Part shown: positions 53,850-62,101 of the stretch, piece by piece
How positions within the stretch are numbered: position 1 is the stretch's first letter
Layout of the letters: every line of letters begins with the position of its first letter
DNA from: Streptomyces sp. NBC_01262
GTDB taxonomy: Bacteria; Actinomycetota; Actinomycetes; Streptomycetales; Streptomycetaceae
Reading direction: 5' to 3'
DNA: 64,000 nt
NCBI RefSeq assembly: GCF_036226365.1
Contig: NZ_CP108462.1
Span: forward strand, 8,846,001-8,910,000
Made by a program: the position numbers and the translations under genes
Notes under the pieces: model-generated
Seen by the model: only the letters and a program-made list of their open reading frames with translations
Databases searched by the model: none
What the model was told of the DNA's origin: nothing

Positions 53850-55109
53850 ATGCACACGATCGTCGTCGACCTCGGCTACGGCGACGCCGGCAAGGGCACA
53901 GTCGTGGACCGGCTCTGCGCCACAGCCACAGCCACAGCCACAGCCGCAGCCGCGCGCCCGGAGCCGGTCCGGGCCGTCGTCCGGTTCAACGGCGGCGCCC
54001 AGGCCGCGCACAACGTCGTCACCACCGACGGACGCCACCACACCTTCGCCCAGTTCGGCTCAGGGACCCTCCAGGGCGTCCCCACCCACCTCTCCCGCTT
54101 CATGATGGTCGACCCCCTCGCCCTCACCGCCGAGGCCGACCACCTCCGCGCCCTCGGCGTGCCCGACCCGTACGGCCTGCTCACCGTCGACCGCCGGGCG
54201 CTGCTCACCACGCCCTACCACGCCGCCGCCAACCGCCTGCGCGAACTCGCCCGCGGCGAGGCCCGCCACGGCTCCTGCGGCATGGGCATCGGCGAGACCG
54301 CCCGCTACCACCTCGACCACGGCGACGACGCCCCGACCGCCGCCGACTGCCTCTCCCGCCCCCGCCTCATCCGCAAGCTCACCCTGCTGCGCGACCGCCT
54401 GTCCGACGAGTTCGGCGGCCCGCTGCCCGCCCCGCCCGTCCCGCACTGCGCGGCCGCCTTCACCGCCTTCGCCCGTACGGTCGCCCTCGCCGCCGAGGAC
54501 CACCTGCCCCGTGTGCTCGCCCGGGGCCCGGTCGTCTTCGAGGGCGCCCAGGGCGTCCTGCTCGACGAGACGCACGGCTTCCACCCCCACACCACCTGGT
54601 CGACCACCACCTTCGCCAACGCCGAGACACTCCTCGCCGAAGCCGCAGACCACACGGGCACGCAGCCCCGCCCGGCGCTGCGCCTCGGCGTCGTACGCAC
54701 CTACACGACCCGCCACGGCCCCGGCCCGCACGCCACCGAGGACCCCGAACTGGCCCCGCTGCTCCCCGAACCGCACAACGGTCACGGCCCCTGGCAGGGC
54801 CCCTTCCGCGTCGGCCACTTCGACGCCGCCGCCCACCGCTACGCCGCCAACGCCTGCGGGGGAGTGGACGCCCTCGCCGTCACCCACCTCGACGCCGTCC
54901 CCCGTTGCCCACGGCTCCGCATCATCGACGGCGCCCAGCGCCATGCCCCCGGCCCCGACCCCGAGGACTGGTCGGCCGCGATCGGCGAGGTGCTGGGCGC
55001 GCCCGTCGTACTGGAGTCCTACGGCCCGACGGCGGCGGACAAGAGGGACCGCCGCGAGACCGGGAAGTCGAAGTACGTGTCCGGGAAGAGCTCGGGCTTG
55101 TACGTGTAG
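53850..55109 (+). CDS. Divergent adenylosuccinate synthetase homologue (PurA-like)
   Basis: A 419-residue PurA-family protein. GYGDAGKG (9-16, catalytic Asp12) and FNGGAQAAHNV (His54) match GDEGKG and GGNNAGHT. FEGAQGVLLDETHGFHPHTT and GVVRTYTTRHG are conserved too. The aspartate-binding loop (TTGRxR) is replaced by NGHGPWQGPFRVGHFD, and the guanine-contact TKLD is THLD. It is therefore unlikely to be the housekeeping enzyme and may join another amino acid or nucleotide. A GCCACA microsatellite lengthens the loop after the first helix. It ends inside the convergent VanX-like gene (91-bp overlap). Confidence 0.82.
   Translation: MHTIVVDLGYGDAGKGTVVDRLCATATATATAAAARPEPVRAVVRFNGGAQAAHNVVTTDGRHHTFAQFGSGTLQGVPTHLSRFMMVDPLALTAEADHLRALGVPDPYGLLTVDRRALLTTPYHAAANRLRELARGEARHGSCGMGIGETARYHLDHGDDAPTAADCLSRPRLIRKLTLLRDRLSDEFGGPLPAPPVPHCAAAFTAFARTVALAAEDHLPRVLARGPVVFEGAQGVLLDETHGFHPHTTWSTTTFANAETLLAEAADHTGTQPRPALRLGVVRTYTTRHGPGPHATEDPELAPLLPEPHNGHGPWQGPFRVGHFDAAAHRYAANACGGVDALAVTHLDAVPRCPRLRIIDGAQRHAPGPDPEDWSAAIGEVLGAPVVLESYGPTAADKRDRRETGKSKYVSGKSSGLYV
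53919..53948 (+). repeat. Hexanucleotide tandem repeat (GCCACA)4-GCCGCA
   Basis: Four exact GCCACA units plus one variant encode Ala-Thr repeats directly after the P-loop-like motif of the PurA-like protein. Because units are six bases long, slippage would change loop length without breaking the frame. Confidence 0.8.
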
Positions 55110-55894
55110 TGCCACCACTCCTCCGCCAGATTGACGAAGCCCAGATCCTCCAGGGTGTTCTTCAGCAGCAGCCGGTTCTTGAGCTGCTCGCCCTGGATCC
55201 TCGGGTCCAGCGTGTGAGACAGCGTGTCGAAGCAGTCGAAGCCCGTGCCCATGTCCACCGAGTTGTCCGGGAAGCGCTGCGCCTGCGGCGCGTAGCACGG
55301 CACCAGCGTCTCACCGGGGCGGTACGGCCGGGTGGGCACCGCCGGCAGCTTCACGATCGTCAGATCGGTGGTGCTGCCACGGCTGTGCCCGGACTTCGCG
55401 GCGATGTACCCATCAAGGAAGAGTCTCGACTTGTCGACATCTGGATAGAACTCCGCCTTCATCGCCTCGTCGTCGAGATCCTCCGCCCAGGCCACGAAGT
55501 GGTCCACCGCCCGCTGCGGCCGGTAGCAGTCGTACACCTTCAGGCTGTACCCCTGCGCCCGCAGGGTGACCTGGGCCTTGTGCAGTGCCTCGGCGGCGGG
55601 CCGGGTGAGGATGCACAGCGGCTGCTCGTAGCCGTCGATGCGCACGCCGACGAAATTGTGCGGGGTGAAGTACCGCATCTCCTGCAGGATCGTCGGATCG
55701 ACGTCGCTGAGCGCGACGAACTCCGCCGGAGCCTTGGCCTCAGAGGTCTCCCCGAAGGCGTCGGAACCCGCCCGCGCCGGACCTGCCGCCACGAGCCCCG
55801 CCAGCAGGGCGAGCGGCAGAAGGAAAACACGCGATAACGACGTAAGGCGACCGGATACAGTCCGTCCGTGGCCGGCCATGCGAAAGACTCCCAT
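55019..55894 (-). CDS. Secreted D-alanyl-D-alanine dipeptidase (VanX family)
   Basis: A 291-residue exported zinc dipeptidase. A signal peptide (VFLLPLALLAGLVAAGPARA, ending near 42) is followed by the VanX motifs YDCYRPQRAVDHF, SGHSRGSTTDLT (zinc His and Asp, near 168-178) and the catalytic EEWWHY (near 260). ATG 55894 is preferred because AGGAGGAGCA precedes it. Secreted members probably recycle D-Ala-D-Ala from the wall rather than give vancomycin resistance; no vanHA genes are present. Both ends overlap neighbours: 91 bp with the PurA-like gene and 27 bp head-to-head with the NUDIX gene. Confidence 0.9.
   Translation of the reverse strand: MGVFRMAGHGRTVSGRLTSLSRVFLLPLALLAGLVAAGPARAGSDAFGETSEAKAPAEFVALSDVDPTILQEMRYFTPHNFVGVRIDGYEQPLCILTRPAAEALHKAQVTLRAQGYSLKVYDCYRPQRAVDHFVAWAEDLDDEAMKAEFYPDVDKSRLFLDGYIAAKSGHSRGSTTDLTIVKLPAVPTRPYRPGETLVPCYAPQAQRFPDNSVDMGTGFDCFDTLSHTLDPRIQGEQLKNRLLLKNTLEDLGFVNLAEEWWHYTYKPELFPDTYFDFPVSRRSLLSAAVGP
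55856..55861 (+). promoter_or_regulatory. -10 box TACAGT for a leaderless NUDIX transcript, inside the VanX-like gene
   Basis: TACAGT ends six bases before the GTG at 55868, with no Shine-Dalgarno sequence. It lies within the 5' coding part of the divergent VanX-like gene. Confidence 0.45.
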
Positions 55895-56434
55895 TGCTCC
55901 TCCTGTGGTACCGCGTTCCCGCCGGATCCGGGCTGGCCCCGGACCTGCCCTGCCTGCGGGGCGGTCGCCTACCGCAACCCGCTGCCGGTCGCCGTGGCTC
56001 TCCTGCCCGTACGCGACCTGCCCGAACGCGACCGCGCTGACACCTCACCCGTCGGCCTGGTCGTCATCCGCCGCACCATCCCCCCGCAGCGCGGCCGCCT
56101 CGCCCTTCCCGGGGGTTTCATCGACCACGGCGAGACCTGGCAGCAGGCCGTCACCCGCGAACTCGCCGAGGAGACGGGCATCACCGCGCGCCCCGAGGAG
56201 GTACGGCTCGCCGATGCCCTCACCGACACCGACGGCGGCTTTCTCCTCCTCTTCGGACTGCTGCCCGCCCGCCCCGCCCACGAACTGCCGAGGTCGCGGC
56301 CCACCGACGAGACCGACGGCTGGCAGATCATCACCGACCCCGCCGAACTCGCCTTCTCGCTGCACACCGAGGCCGCCGCCCGCTGGTTCGCCGACGGCTA
56401 CGCTTCCCCGCCGCCGCGCACCCGCACCGCGTAA
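55868..56434 (+). CDS. NUDIX hydrolase with N-terminal zinc ribbon
   Basis: A 188-residue NUDIX protein. The N-terminal ribbon CSSCGTAFPP to CPACG (two CxxC pairs) resembles that of NADH pyrophosphatases. The NUDIX box is GGFIDHGETWQQAVTRELAE then ETGI, matching GX5EX7REUXEEXGU. It probably hydrolyses a nucleoside diphosphate derivative; the substrate is unknown. The GTG start lies inside the opposing VanX-like gene (27-bp overlap), and the 3' end overlaps the GH31 gene by 37 bp. Confidence 0.88.
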   Translation: MAGHAKDSHCSSCGTAFPPDPGWPRTCPACGAVAYRNPLPVAVALLPVRDLPERDRADTSPVGLVVIRRTIPPQRGRLALPGGFIDHGETWQQAVTRELAEETGITARPEEVRLADALTDTDGGFLLLFGLLPARPAHELPRSRPTDETDGWQIITDPAELAFSLHTEAAARWFADGYASPPPRTRTA

Positions 56435-58767
56435 CCCACTTCCCCCTCATCCTCCCGCTCGACCACCGTCCGCCCGTCCGCCAGCCGCGTCGTGAACCGC
56501 TCGACACGGGGCTCCGCCCACCCGTCCCCCTCGTCCGTGACCAGCACCCCGCCCCCGGTACGCCCGGGCGCCGGCGACCACACCTCCAGCTCCACGCGGC
56601 CGTCCGCCCCCGTCACCGGCAGCACCGCCCCCGCCCGCGCCAGCACCGGGATCCGGCCCGGCGGTGCCGGCAGCAGCACCTGCCCCGGCCCCTCGTACAC
56701 CTCGCCGGTCGCCGTGTCGTACCAGCGGCCGCGCGGCAGCCGCAGACTGCGCAGGTCGGACCCCTGCTCCAGCACCGGGGCCACCAGCAGCGCGTCGCCC
56801 AGCAGAAAGGCGTCCCCGCAGGCGCGCAGCTTGCGGTCCTCCGGGTCGTTCCACCACACCGGCCGCACATACGGCGCCCCGGTGAGCCGCGCCAGATGCG
56901 CGAGCGTGTAGAGGTACGGCAGCAGCCGCTCCCGCTCCCGCAACGCGTCTCCCGCGTGCCGCAGCACCTCGGGCCCGAACTCCCACGGCTCCCGCCGGCC
57001 CGCGCCGATCGCCGAGTGCGTACGGAAGAACGGGAAGTACGCCGCCATCTGAAGCCAGCGCAGATACAGCTCGCCCGACGGCGTGCCCGTGAAACCGCCC
57101 ACGTCCGGCCCCGAGAAGGGCACCCCGCACAGTCCGAGCCCCAGCACCAGCGACAGCGAGGCCCGCAGCCCCGGCCAGCCCGTCGACACGTCCCCGGACC
57201 ACGTGCCGCCGTACCGCTGCATGCCCGCCCACCCCGAGCGCGAGAAGAGGAACGGCCGGTCCCCGGGCCGCAGTTCGCGCAAGCCCTCGTAGCCCGCCCT
57301 CGCCATCGACAGGGCGTAGACGTTGTGCGCCTCGCGATGGTCGCCGCCCCGGCCCTCCAGGGCGTGTCGGGCCGAGCGGGGCAGCGTCGTCTCGCCGAAC
57401 GCCGCCAGGGACACCGGCTCGTTCATGTCGTGCCAGACCCCGGCGAACCCCTCCGCCAGCCGTTCGGCGTACAGCCCGCCCCACCACTTGCGCACCCGCG
57501 GATCCGTGAAGTCGGGGTACACCGCCTCACCCGGCCACACCACCCCGCGCACCGGCCGGCCCCGCACGTCCCGTACGAAGGCGTCCTCGGCCACTCCGCT
57601 GTCGTACACCGGATTGCCGGGCTCCCGCTTCACCGCCGGATCGACGATCGACACCAGCCGCACCCCGTGCTCCCGCAACTCCCGGGCCAGTCCCGGCAGA
57701 TCGGGGAAGCGCTCCTGGTCGGCGGTGAAGACCCGGTTCCCGTCCAGATGGTCGATGTCCAGGTGCAGGGCGGACAGCGGCAGCCCGTGCTCCCGGTAAC
57801 CGGCCGCGACCCGCCGGACCTCCGCCGCCGTCCCGAAGCCCCAGCGGGAGTGGTGGCAGCCCAGTGCCCAGCGCGGCGGCAGCGCCGGACGTCCGCTCAG
57901 CGCCGTCCAGGCCGACAGGACCCTGGCCGGGGTCCCGGTGAACACCCAGTAGCGCAGCGGTCCGCCGTCCATCCGCAGCTCGCAGCAGCCCGGCCGGTCG
58001 TGCCCCGAACCGGCGCCCTCCTCGCCGTCGCGCAGCGACACCCGGCCGTCCCAGGAGTTGTCGTGGAAGACCAGATGACTGCCCGCGTCCGCCACCACCA
58101 GCTGCACCGGCATCGTGATGTACAGCGGATCGTCCCCGGGCCCGAAAGCGCCCCCCGGGTCGGTGTTCCACAGCCGGTACGCCCCGTCGCCGAGCCGAGG
58201 CCCGCCCGGCCCGCCGTCCCCGGAACGCCCGCCGAGCCCGAACACCGCCGCATCCGCCGCCGTCTCCGAACGCTGCACCCAGCGCGGCCCGCCCTCCCGG
58301 GGCCCGTCCACCGGATCCCACCAGCGCGGCGGCAGATCACGCCGCAACAGCACCCCGCCCGGCGTACGGAACTCCACCGCGCCGTGCCTCGACACCAGCA
58401 CCGTCACCCGTTCGGACACGACCCGCCAGCCGTCCTTGTCCGGCTCCATCACCGCCCGCGTGTCCGCGTCCGGGCAGCCCTCGGCCAGCGCGTACGAAGG
58501 CTCCGGCCCGGCCCCGTCCCAGCCGCAGAACACCGCGCCCCCCACCGCCACCCGCACCCGCACGCTCGACCGCGCGAAGCGCACCACCCCGCCCCCCGGC
58601 AGCGGCTCCGCCCCCTGCGCCGCCCCCGGCACCCGCGCCCGCTCCGGCCCCCGGCGCGGCAGGTCGCGGGCATCCGTGCGAGCCCGGCGCCACGCCGACC
58701 CCAGAGCTCTCAGCCCGTTCACCGATCCGGTCATCCGCAGCTGCCGCACCAGGTCCCGAGCATCCAT
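56398..58767 (-). CDS. Glycoside hydrolase family 31 (alpha-glucosidase type)
   Basis: A 789-residue cytosolic GH31 enzyme. The beta-sandwich N-domain is followed by a TIM barrel with LHLDIDHLDGNRVFT, the nucleophile motif GVWHDMNEP (Asp near 443) and the acid/base region TWSGDVSTGWPGL (near 525). SGPDVGGFTGTPSGELYLRW and the C-terminal beta-domains complete it. ATG 58767 is chosen since GGAAGG lies eight bases upstream; a GTG at 58776 is possible. No signal peptide is present, so it likely acts on an imported alpha-glucoside or maltooligosaccharide. It diverges from the acetoacetyl-CoA ligase. Confidence 0.92.
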   Translation of the reverse strand: MDARDLVRQLRMTGSVNGLRALGSAWRRARTDARDLPRRGPERARVPGAAQGAEPLPGGGVVRFARSSVRVRVAVGGAVFCGWDGAGPEPSYALAEGCPDADTRAVMEPDKDGWRVVSERVTVLVSRHGAVEFRTPGGVLLRRDLPPRWWDPVDGPREGGPRWVQRSETAADAAVFGLGGRSGDGGPGGPRLGDGAYRLWNTDPGGAFGPGDDPLYITMPVQLVVADAGSHLVFHDNSWDGRVSLRDGEEGAGSGHDRPGCCELRMDGGPLRYWVFTGTPARVLSAWTALSGRPALPPRWALGCHHSRWGFGTAAEVRRVAAGYREHGLPLSALHLDIDHLDGNRVFTADQERFPDLPGLARELREHGVRLVSIVDPAVKREPGNPVYDSGVAEDAFVRDVRGRPVRGVVWPGEAVYPDFTDPRVRKWWGGLYAERLAEGFAGVWHDMNEPVSLAAFGETTLPRSARHALEGRGGDHREAHNVYALSMARAGYEGLRELRPGDRPFLFSRSGWAGMQRYGGTWSGDVSTGWPGLRASLSLVLGLGLCGVPFSGPDVGGFTGTPSGELYLRWLQMAAYFPFFRTHSAIGAGRREPWEFGPEVLRHAGDALRERERLLPYLYTLAHLARLTGAPYVRPVWWNDPEDRKLRACGDAFLLGDALLVAPVLEQGSDLRSLRLPRGRWYDTATGEVYEGPGQVLLPAPPGRIPVLARAGAVLPVTGADGRVELEVWSPAPGRTGGGVLVTDEGDGWAEPRVERFTTRLADGRTVVEREDEGEVGYAVRVRGGGEA

Positions 58768-58995
58768 GAAGCCCACCCTTCCACCGTTCCCGTTCGTAGC
58801 GGCATCCGTTCAGCCACCGTTCACCTGGGGTCCCACCACCCCGTCAACCCCGTCAAGCTGACATCAGCCGGACATGCTCTGGCGCCGAAGACGATCACAT
58901 GGCATCGTCCTGCCCAGCCGTGCCCGGCGGCATTCCGCCCGCGTTCGGTCCACCTGCACACCACGCGACGACGCGTACGGTCCGGGAGCCGCCAC

Positions 58996-61011
58996 ATGAG
59001 CAGCACATCTGAGCCCGCCGCCACTCCGGAAGCCCCGGAGCCCCTGTGGCGGCCCGGCCCCGACCGCATCGCCGCCGCCCAGGTGACCCGCTTCCAGGCA
59101 TGGGCCGCCGCCTGCCACAACGCACCGCCGAACGACCCCGCCGACCCCGAGGCGAGCTACGCCGCCCTGCACGCCTGGTCGGTGCGCGAGCCACGGGTCT
59201 TCTGGCGGGCGGTCACCGAGTGGTTCGACGTACGATTCTCGACCCCGTACGAGACCGTGCTCGCCGACCCCGCCATGCCCGGCGCCCGCTGGTTCCCCGG
59301 AGCCACCCTCAACTACGCCGAGCACGCCCTGCGCACCGCCCACGACCCCGCCCGCGCAGCCGCCCCCGCACTGCTGTCCCTCGACGAGCGCCACGAGATC
59401 CACGAGACCAGCTGGGCCGAACTCAGCCGCCAGGTCGCCTCCCTGGCCGCCGGGCTCCGCCGCCTCGGAGTCCGTCCGGGCGACCGCGTAAGCGGCTACC
59501 TGCCCAACATCCCGCAGGCCGTCGTCGCGCTCCTGGCCACCGCAGCCGTCGGCGGCGTCTGGACCTCCTGCGCCCCCGACTTCGGCTCCCGCGCCGTCCT
59601 GGACCGCTTCCAGCAGGTCGAGCCCGTCGTCCTCTTCGCGGTCGACGGCTACCGCTACGGCGGCAAGCTGCACGACCGCACCGACGTCGTCGCCGAACTG
59701 CGCGCCGAACTCCCCTCCCTGCGCGCCGTCGTCCACATCCCCGTCCTGGACACCCCCACCCCCGAGGGCGCCCTCGACTGGGCCGGTCTGACATCGGGCA
59801 CCGACGCTCCCTCGTACGAGCAGGTGCCCTTCGACCACCCCCTGTGGGTGCTCTACTCCTCCGGCACCACCGGCCTGCCCAAGGCCATCGTCCACTCCCA
59901 GGGCGGCATCCTCGTCGAACACCTCAAGCAGACCGGCCTGCACATGGACCTCGGTCCCGACGACCGGTTCTTCTGGTACACCTCCACCGGCTGGATGATG
60001 TGGAACTTCCTCGTCTCCGGCCTCCTCGCCGGCTCCACCGTCGTCCTCTACGACGGCAGCCCCGGCTTCCCCGACACCGGCGCCCAGTGGCGCATCGCCG
60101 AACAGACCCGCGCCACGGTCTTCGGTACCTCCGCCGCCTACGTCATCGCCTGCCGCAAAGCCGACGTCCACCCCGCCCGCGACCACGACCTCTCCGCCGT
60201 CAAGTGCGTCGCCACCACCGGCTCCCCGCTGCCCCCCGACGGCTTCCGCTGGCTCCACGACGAAGTGGCCGAGGACCTCTGGATCGCCTCCGTCAGCGGC
60301 GGCACCGACGTCTGCAGCTGCTTCGCCGGCGGCGTCCCCACCCTCCCCGTCCACATCGGCGAACTCCAGGCCCCCTGCCTCGGCACCGACCTCCAGGCCT
60401 GGGACCCCTACGGCAAGCCCGTCACGGACGAGGTCGGCGAGCTCATCGTCACCAACCCCATGCCCTCCATGCCCATCTTCTTCTGGAACGACCCCGACGG
60501 CTCCCGCTACCGCGAGAGCTACTTCGAGATGTTCCCCGGCGCCTGGCGCCACGGCGACTGGATCACCCTCACCTCCCGCAACACCGTCATCATCCACGGG
60601 CGTTCCGACTCCACCCTCAACCGCCAAGGCGTGCGCATGGGCTCCGCCGACATCTACGAGGTCGTCGAACGCCTCCCCGAGATCCGCGAATCCCTCGTCA
60701 TCGGCATCGAACAACCCGACGGCGGCTACTGGATGCCCCTGTTCATCCACCTCGCCCAGGACGCCGTCCTCGACGACGCCCTCCTCGACAGGATCAAGCA
60801 CACCATCCGCGAACAGCTCTCCCCCCGCCACATCCCCGACGAGGTCATCCCTGTCCCCGCCATTCCCCACACCCTCACCGGCAAGCGCATCGAAGTCCCC
60901 GTCAAAAAGCTCCTCCAGGGCACCCCAATGGCCAAGGCCGTGAACGTGGGCTCCGTGGACAACCCGGACCTCCTGCGCTTCTACGAGGAACTGGGCAGGC
61001 GGCGCAGTTAG
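58996..61011 (+). CDS. Acetoacetate-CoA ligase
   Basis: A 671-residue ANL enzyme activating acetoacetate to acetoacetyl-CoA. The N-terminal segment WRAVTEWFDVRFSTPYETVL and ARWFPGATLNYAEHAL is typical of acetoacetyl-CoA synthetases. P-loop LYSSGTTGLPKAIVHSQGG, A5 TSTGWMMWNF and SGGTDVCSCF, and hinge GRSDSTLNRQGVRMGSADIYE are seen. The catalytic lysine lies in LTGKRIEVPVKK. GGGAG precedes the ATG. It may feed ketone bodies into central metabolism or polyketide precursor pools. No operon partner is adjacent. Confidence 0.94.
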   Translation: MSSTSEPAATPEAPEPLWRPGPDRIAAAQVTRFQAWAAACHNAPPNDPADPEASYAALHAWSVREPRVFWRAVTEWFDVRFSTPYETVLADPAMPGARWFPGATLNYAEHALRTAHDPARAAAPALLSLDERHEIHETSWAELSRQVASLAAGLRRLGVRPGDRVSGYLPNIPQAVVALLATAAVGGVWTSCAPDFGSRAVLDRFQQVEPVVLFAVDGYRYGGKLHDRTDVVAELRAELPSLRAVVHIPVLDTPTPEGALDWAGLTSGTDAPSYEQVPFDHPLWVLYSSGTTGLPKAIVHSQGGILVEHLKQTGLHMDLGPDDRFFWYTSTGWMMWNFLVSGLLAGSTVVLYDGSPGFPDTGAQWRIAEQTRATVFGTSAAYVIACRKADVHPARDHDLSAVKCVATTGSPLPPDGFRWLHDEVAEDLWIASVSGGTDVCSCFAGGVPTLPVHIGELQAPCLGTDLQAWDPYGKPVTDEVGELIVTNPMPSMPIFFWNDPDGSRYRESYFEMFPGAWRHGDWITLTSRNTVIIHGRSDSTLNRQGVRMGSADIYEVVERLPEIRESLVIGIEQPDGGYWMPLFIHLAQDAVLDDALLDRIKHTIREQLSPRHIPDEVIPVPAIPHTLTGKRIEVPVKKLLQGTPMAKAVNVGSVDNPDLLRFYEELGRRRS

Positions 61012-61093
61012 ACCCCATCGTCACACAGCGTTGTCAGTGCCCCCGGTTACGGTTACAGAGCAATGACAGAAGCCGTACAGGGGGAGTCACGTC

Positions 61094-62023
61094 ATGGCAC
61101 ACAACAAGCACAGCAAGCACACCAAGAACAACCGGCCCAGGGGCCGGGGCCGACCGCCCGGCCACGGCACCCGCCGTGCCCTGCGGCGCGAAGTGCCCAG
61201 CATCGTCGCGCTCCTGACCGACCAGCGCGACTTCGCCGCCATGCGCGGCTACCGCAGCTTCACCTTCGACGACCACGCCCACTACCTGCGGCAGACCGAA
61301 GGACTGCTGCGCTCACTGGCAGCCCAGGGCGTCCACACCTGCGTCGGCCTCTTCGACCCGGACGAATACGCCGACTACTGCACCGACACCGCCCAGAACC
61401 CCGACACACCCGCCACCCGCACCCGCTACACCGCCGAGATCGCCGCCGGCGGCCCCACCGTGCCGTACTCCGGGCAACCCCTCGAACTCCTCATCACCCA
61501 GCTCGAATACGAAACCGACCGCCAGGCCACCTGGGAATACGCCACCGACCTGCTCTCCCGCACCGGATCCTGCTCCGACTGCGGCCAGGACATCGCCCGC
61601 GCCTCCTTCGACCGCGCCTCGTACGCCCTGATGAAGCTCATCGAAGCCGCCGGCCCCGGCGCCCACCACCTCGTCTGCAGCATCCCCGCAGCCGACGCGC
61701 CCCTGCTCACCGCCCTCCACGCCCGCTGCGACGACCGGGGCAACGTCCACCTCGTCGAAACCGAAGCCCTCGTCTGCTGCACCGTGCTGGCCGCCGGAAT
61801 GGCATCCGACAGCCCCGGAGGCGTCGTCCTGCGCACCAGCACCCCAGGCGGCCACGAAGAGGTCCGCGGCTGGTCCCTGCACGACGGATGGCTGCACCCG
61901 CTCACCGAGGCCGAGGTCTTCAACGCCTACTGCACCGACGCCGAATCCGGCGAACCCGTACCGCCGGAACCAGGCGTCATCTACCGCCCCGGCACACCCC
62001 TGCCCCCACCCCCGGCCGGCTGA
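61094..62023 (+). CDS. Conserved hypothetical protein with basic N-terminus
   Basis: A 309-residue protein with a strongly basic, His/Lys/Arg-rich first 35 residues (HNKHSKHTKNNRPRGRGRPP), then a mixed alpha/beta body. Visible details are a CSDCGQD pair, further cysteines in VHTCVGLFD, HLVCSIP and ALVCCTVLA, and a Pro-rich tail. I do not recognise the family. GGGGGAG precedes the ATG. It stands alone and converges on ptsI across a strong terminator. Nucleic-acid binding by the basic end is conceivable, but nothing proves it. Confidence 0.72.
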   Translation: MAHNKHSKHTKNNRPRGRGRPPGHGTRRALRREVPSIVALLTDQRDFAAMRGYRSFTFDDHAHYLRQTEGLLRSLAAQGVHTCVGLFDPDEYADYCTDTAQNPDTPATRTRYTAEIAAGGPTVPYSGQPLELLITQLEYETDRQATWEYATDLLSRTGSCSDCGQDIARASFDRASYALMKLIEAAGPGAHHLVCSIPAADAPLLTALHARCDDRGNVHLVETEALVCCTVLAAGMASDSPGGVVLRTSTPGGHEEVRGWSLHDGWLHPLTEAEVFNAYCTDAESGEPVPPEPGVIYRPGTPLPPPPAG

Positions 62024-62051
62024 CCAACCGGGGCGAGGCGCGGAACGCCGA

Positions 62052-62082
62052 AGGGCGCCCCGCCACCCAGGCGGGACGCCCT
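62052..62082. terminator. Strong bidirectional hairpin terminator
   Basis: AGGGCG-C-CCCGCC pairs with GGCGGG-A-CGCCCT around the loop ACCCA, giving two perfect 6-bp stems separated by one mismatch. It lies between the convergent unknown gene and ptsI. Confidence 0.8.
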
Positions 62083-62101
62083 CCCATGGAACCCCTACTC
62101 G

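Noticed and set aside
55019..55894. A vancomycin-resistance locus
   Set aside because: The VanX-like protein is exported and has no vanH, vanA or vanRS neighbours, so peptidoglycan recycling or remodelling is more likely.
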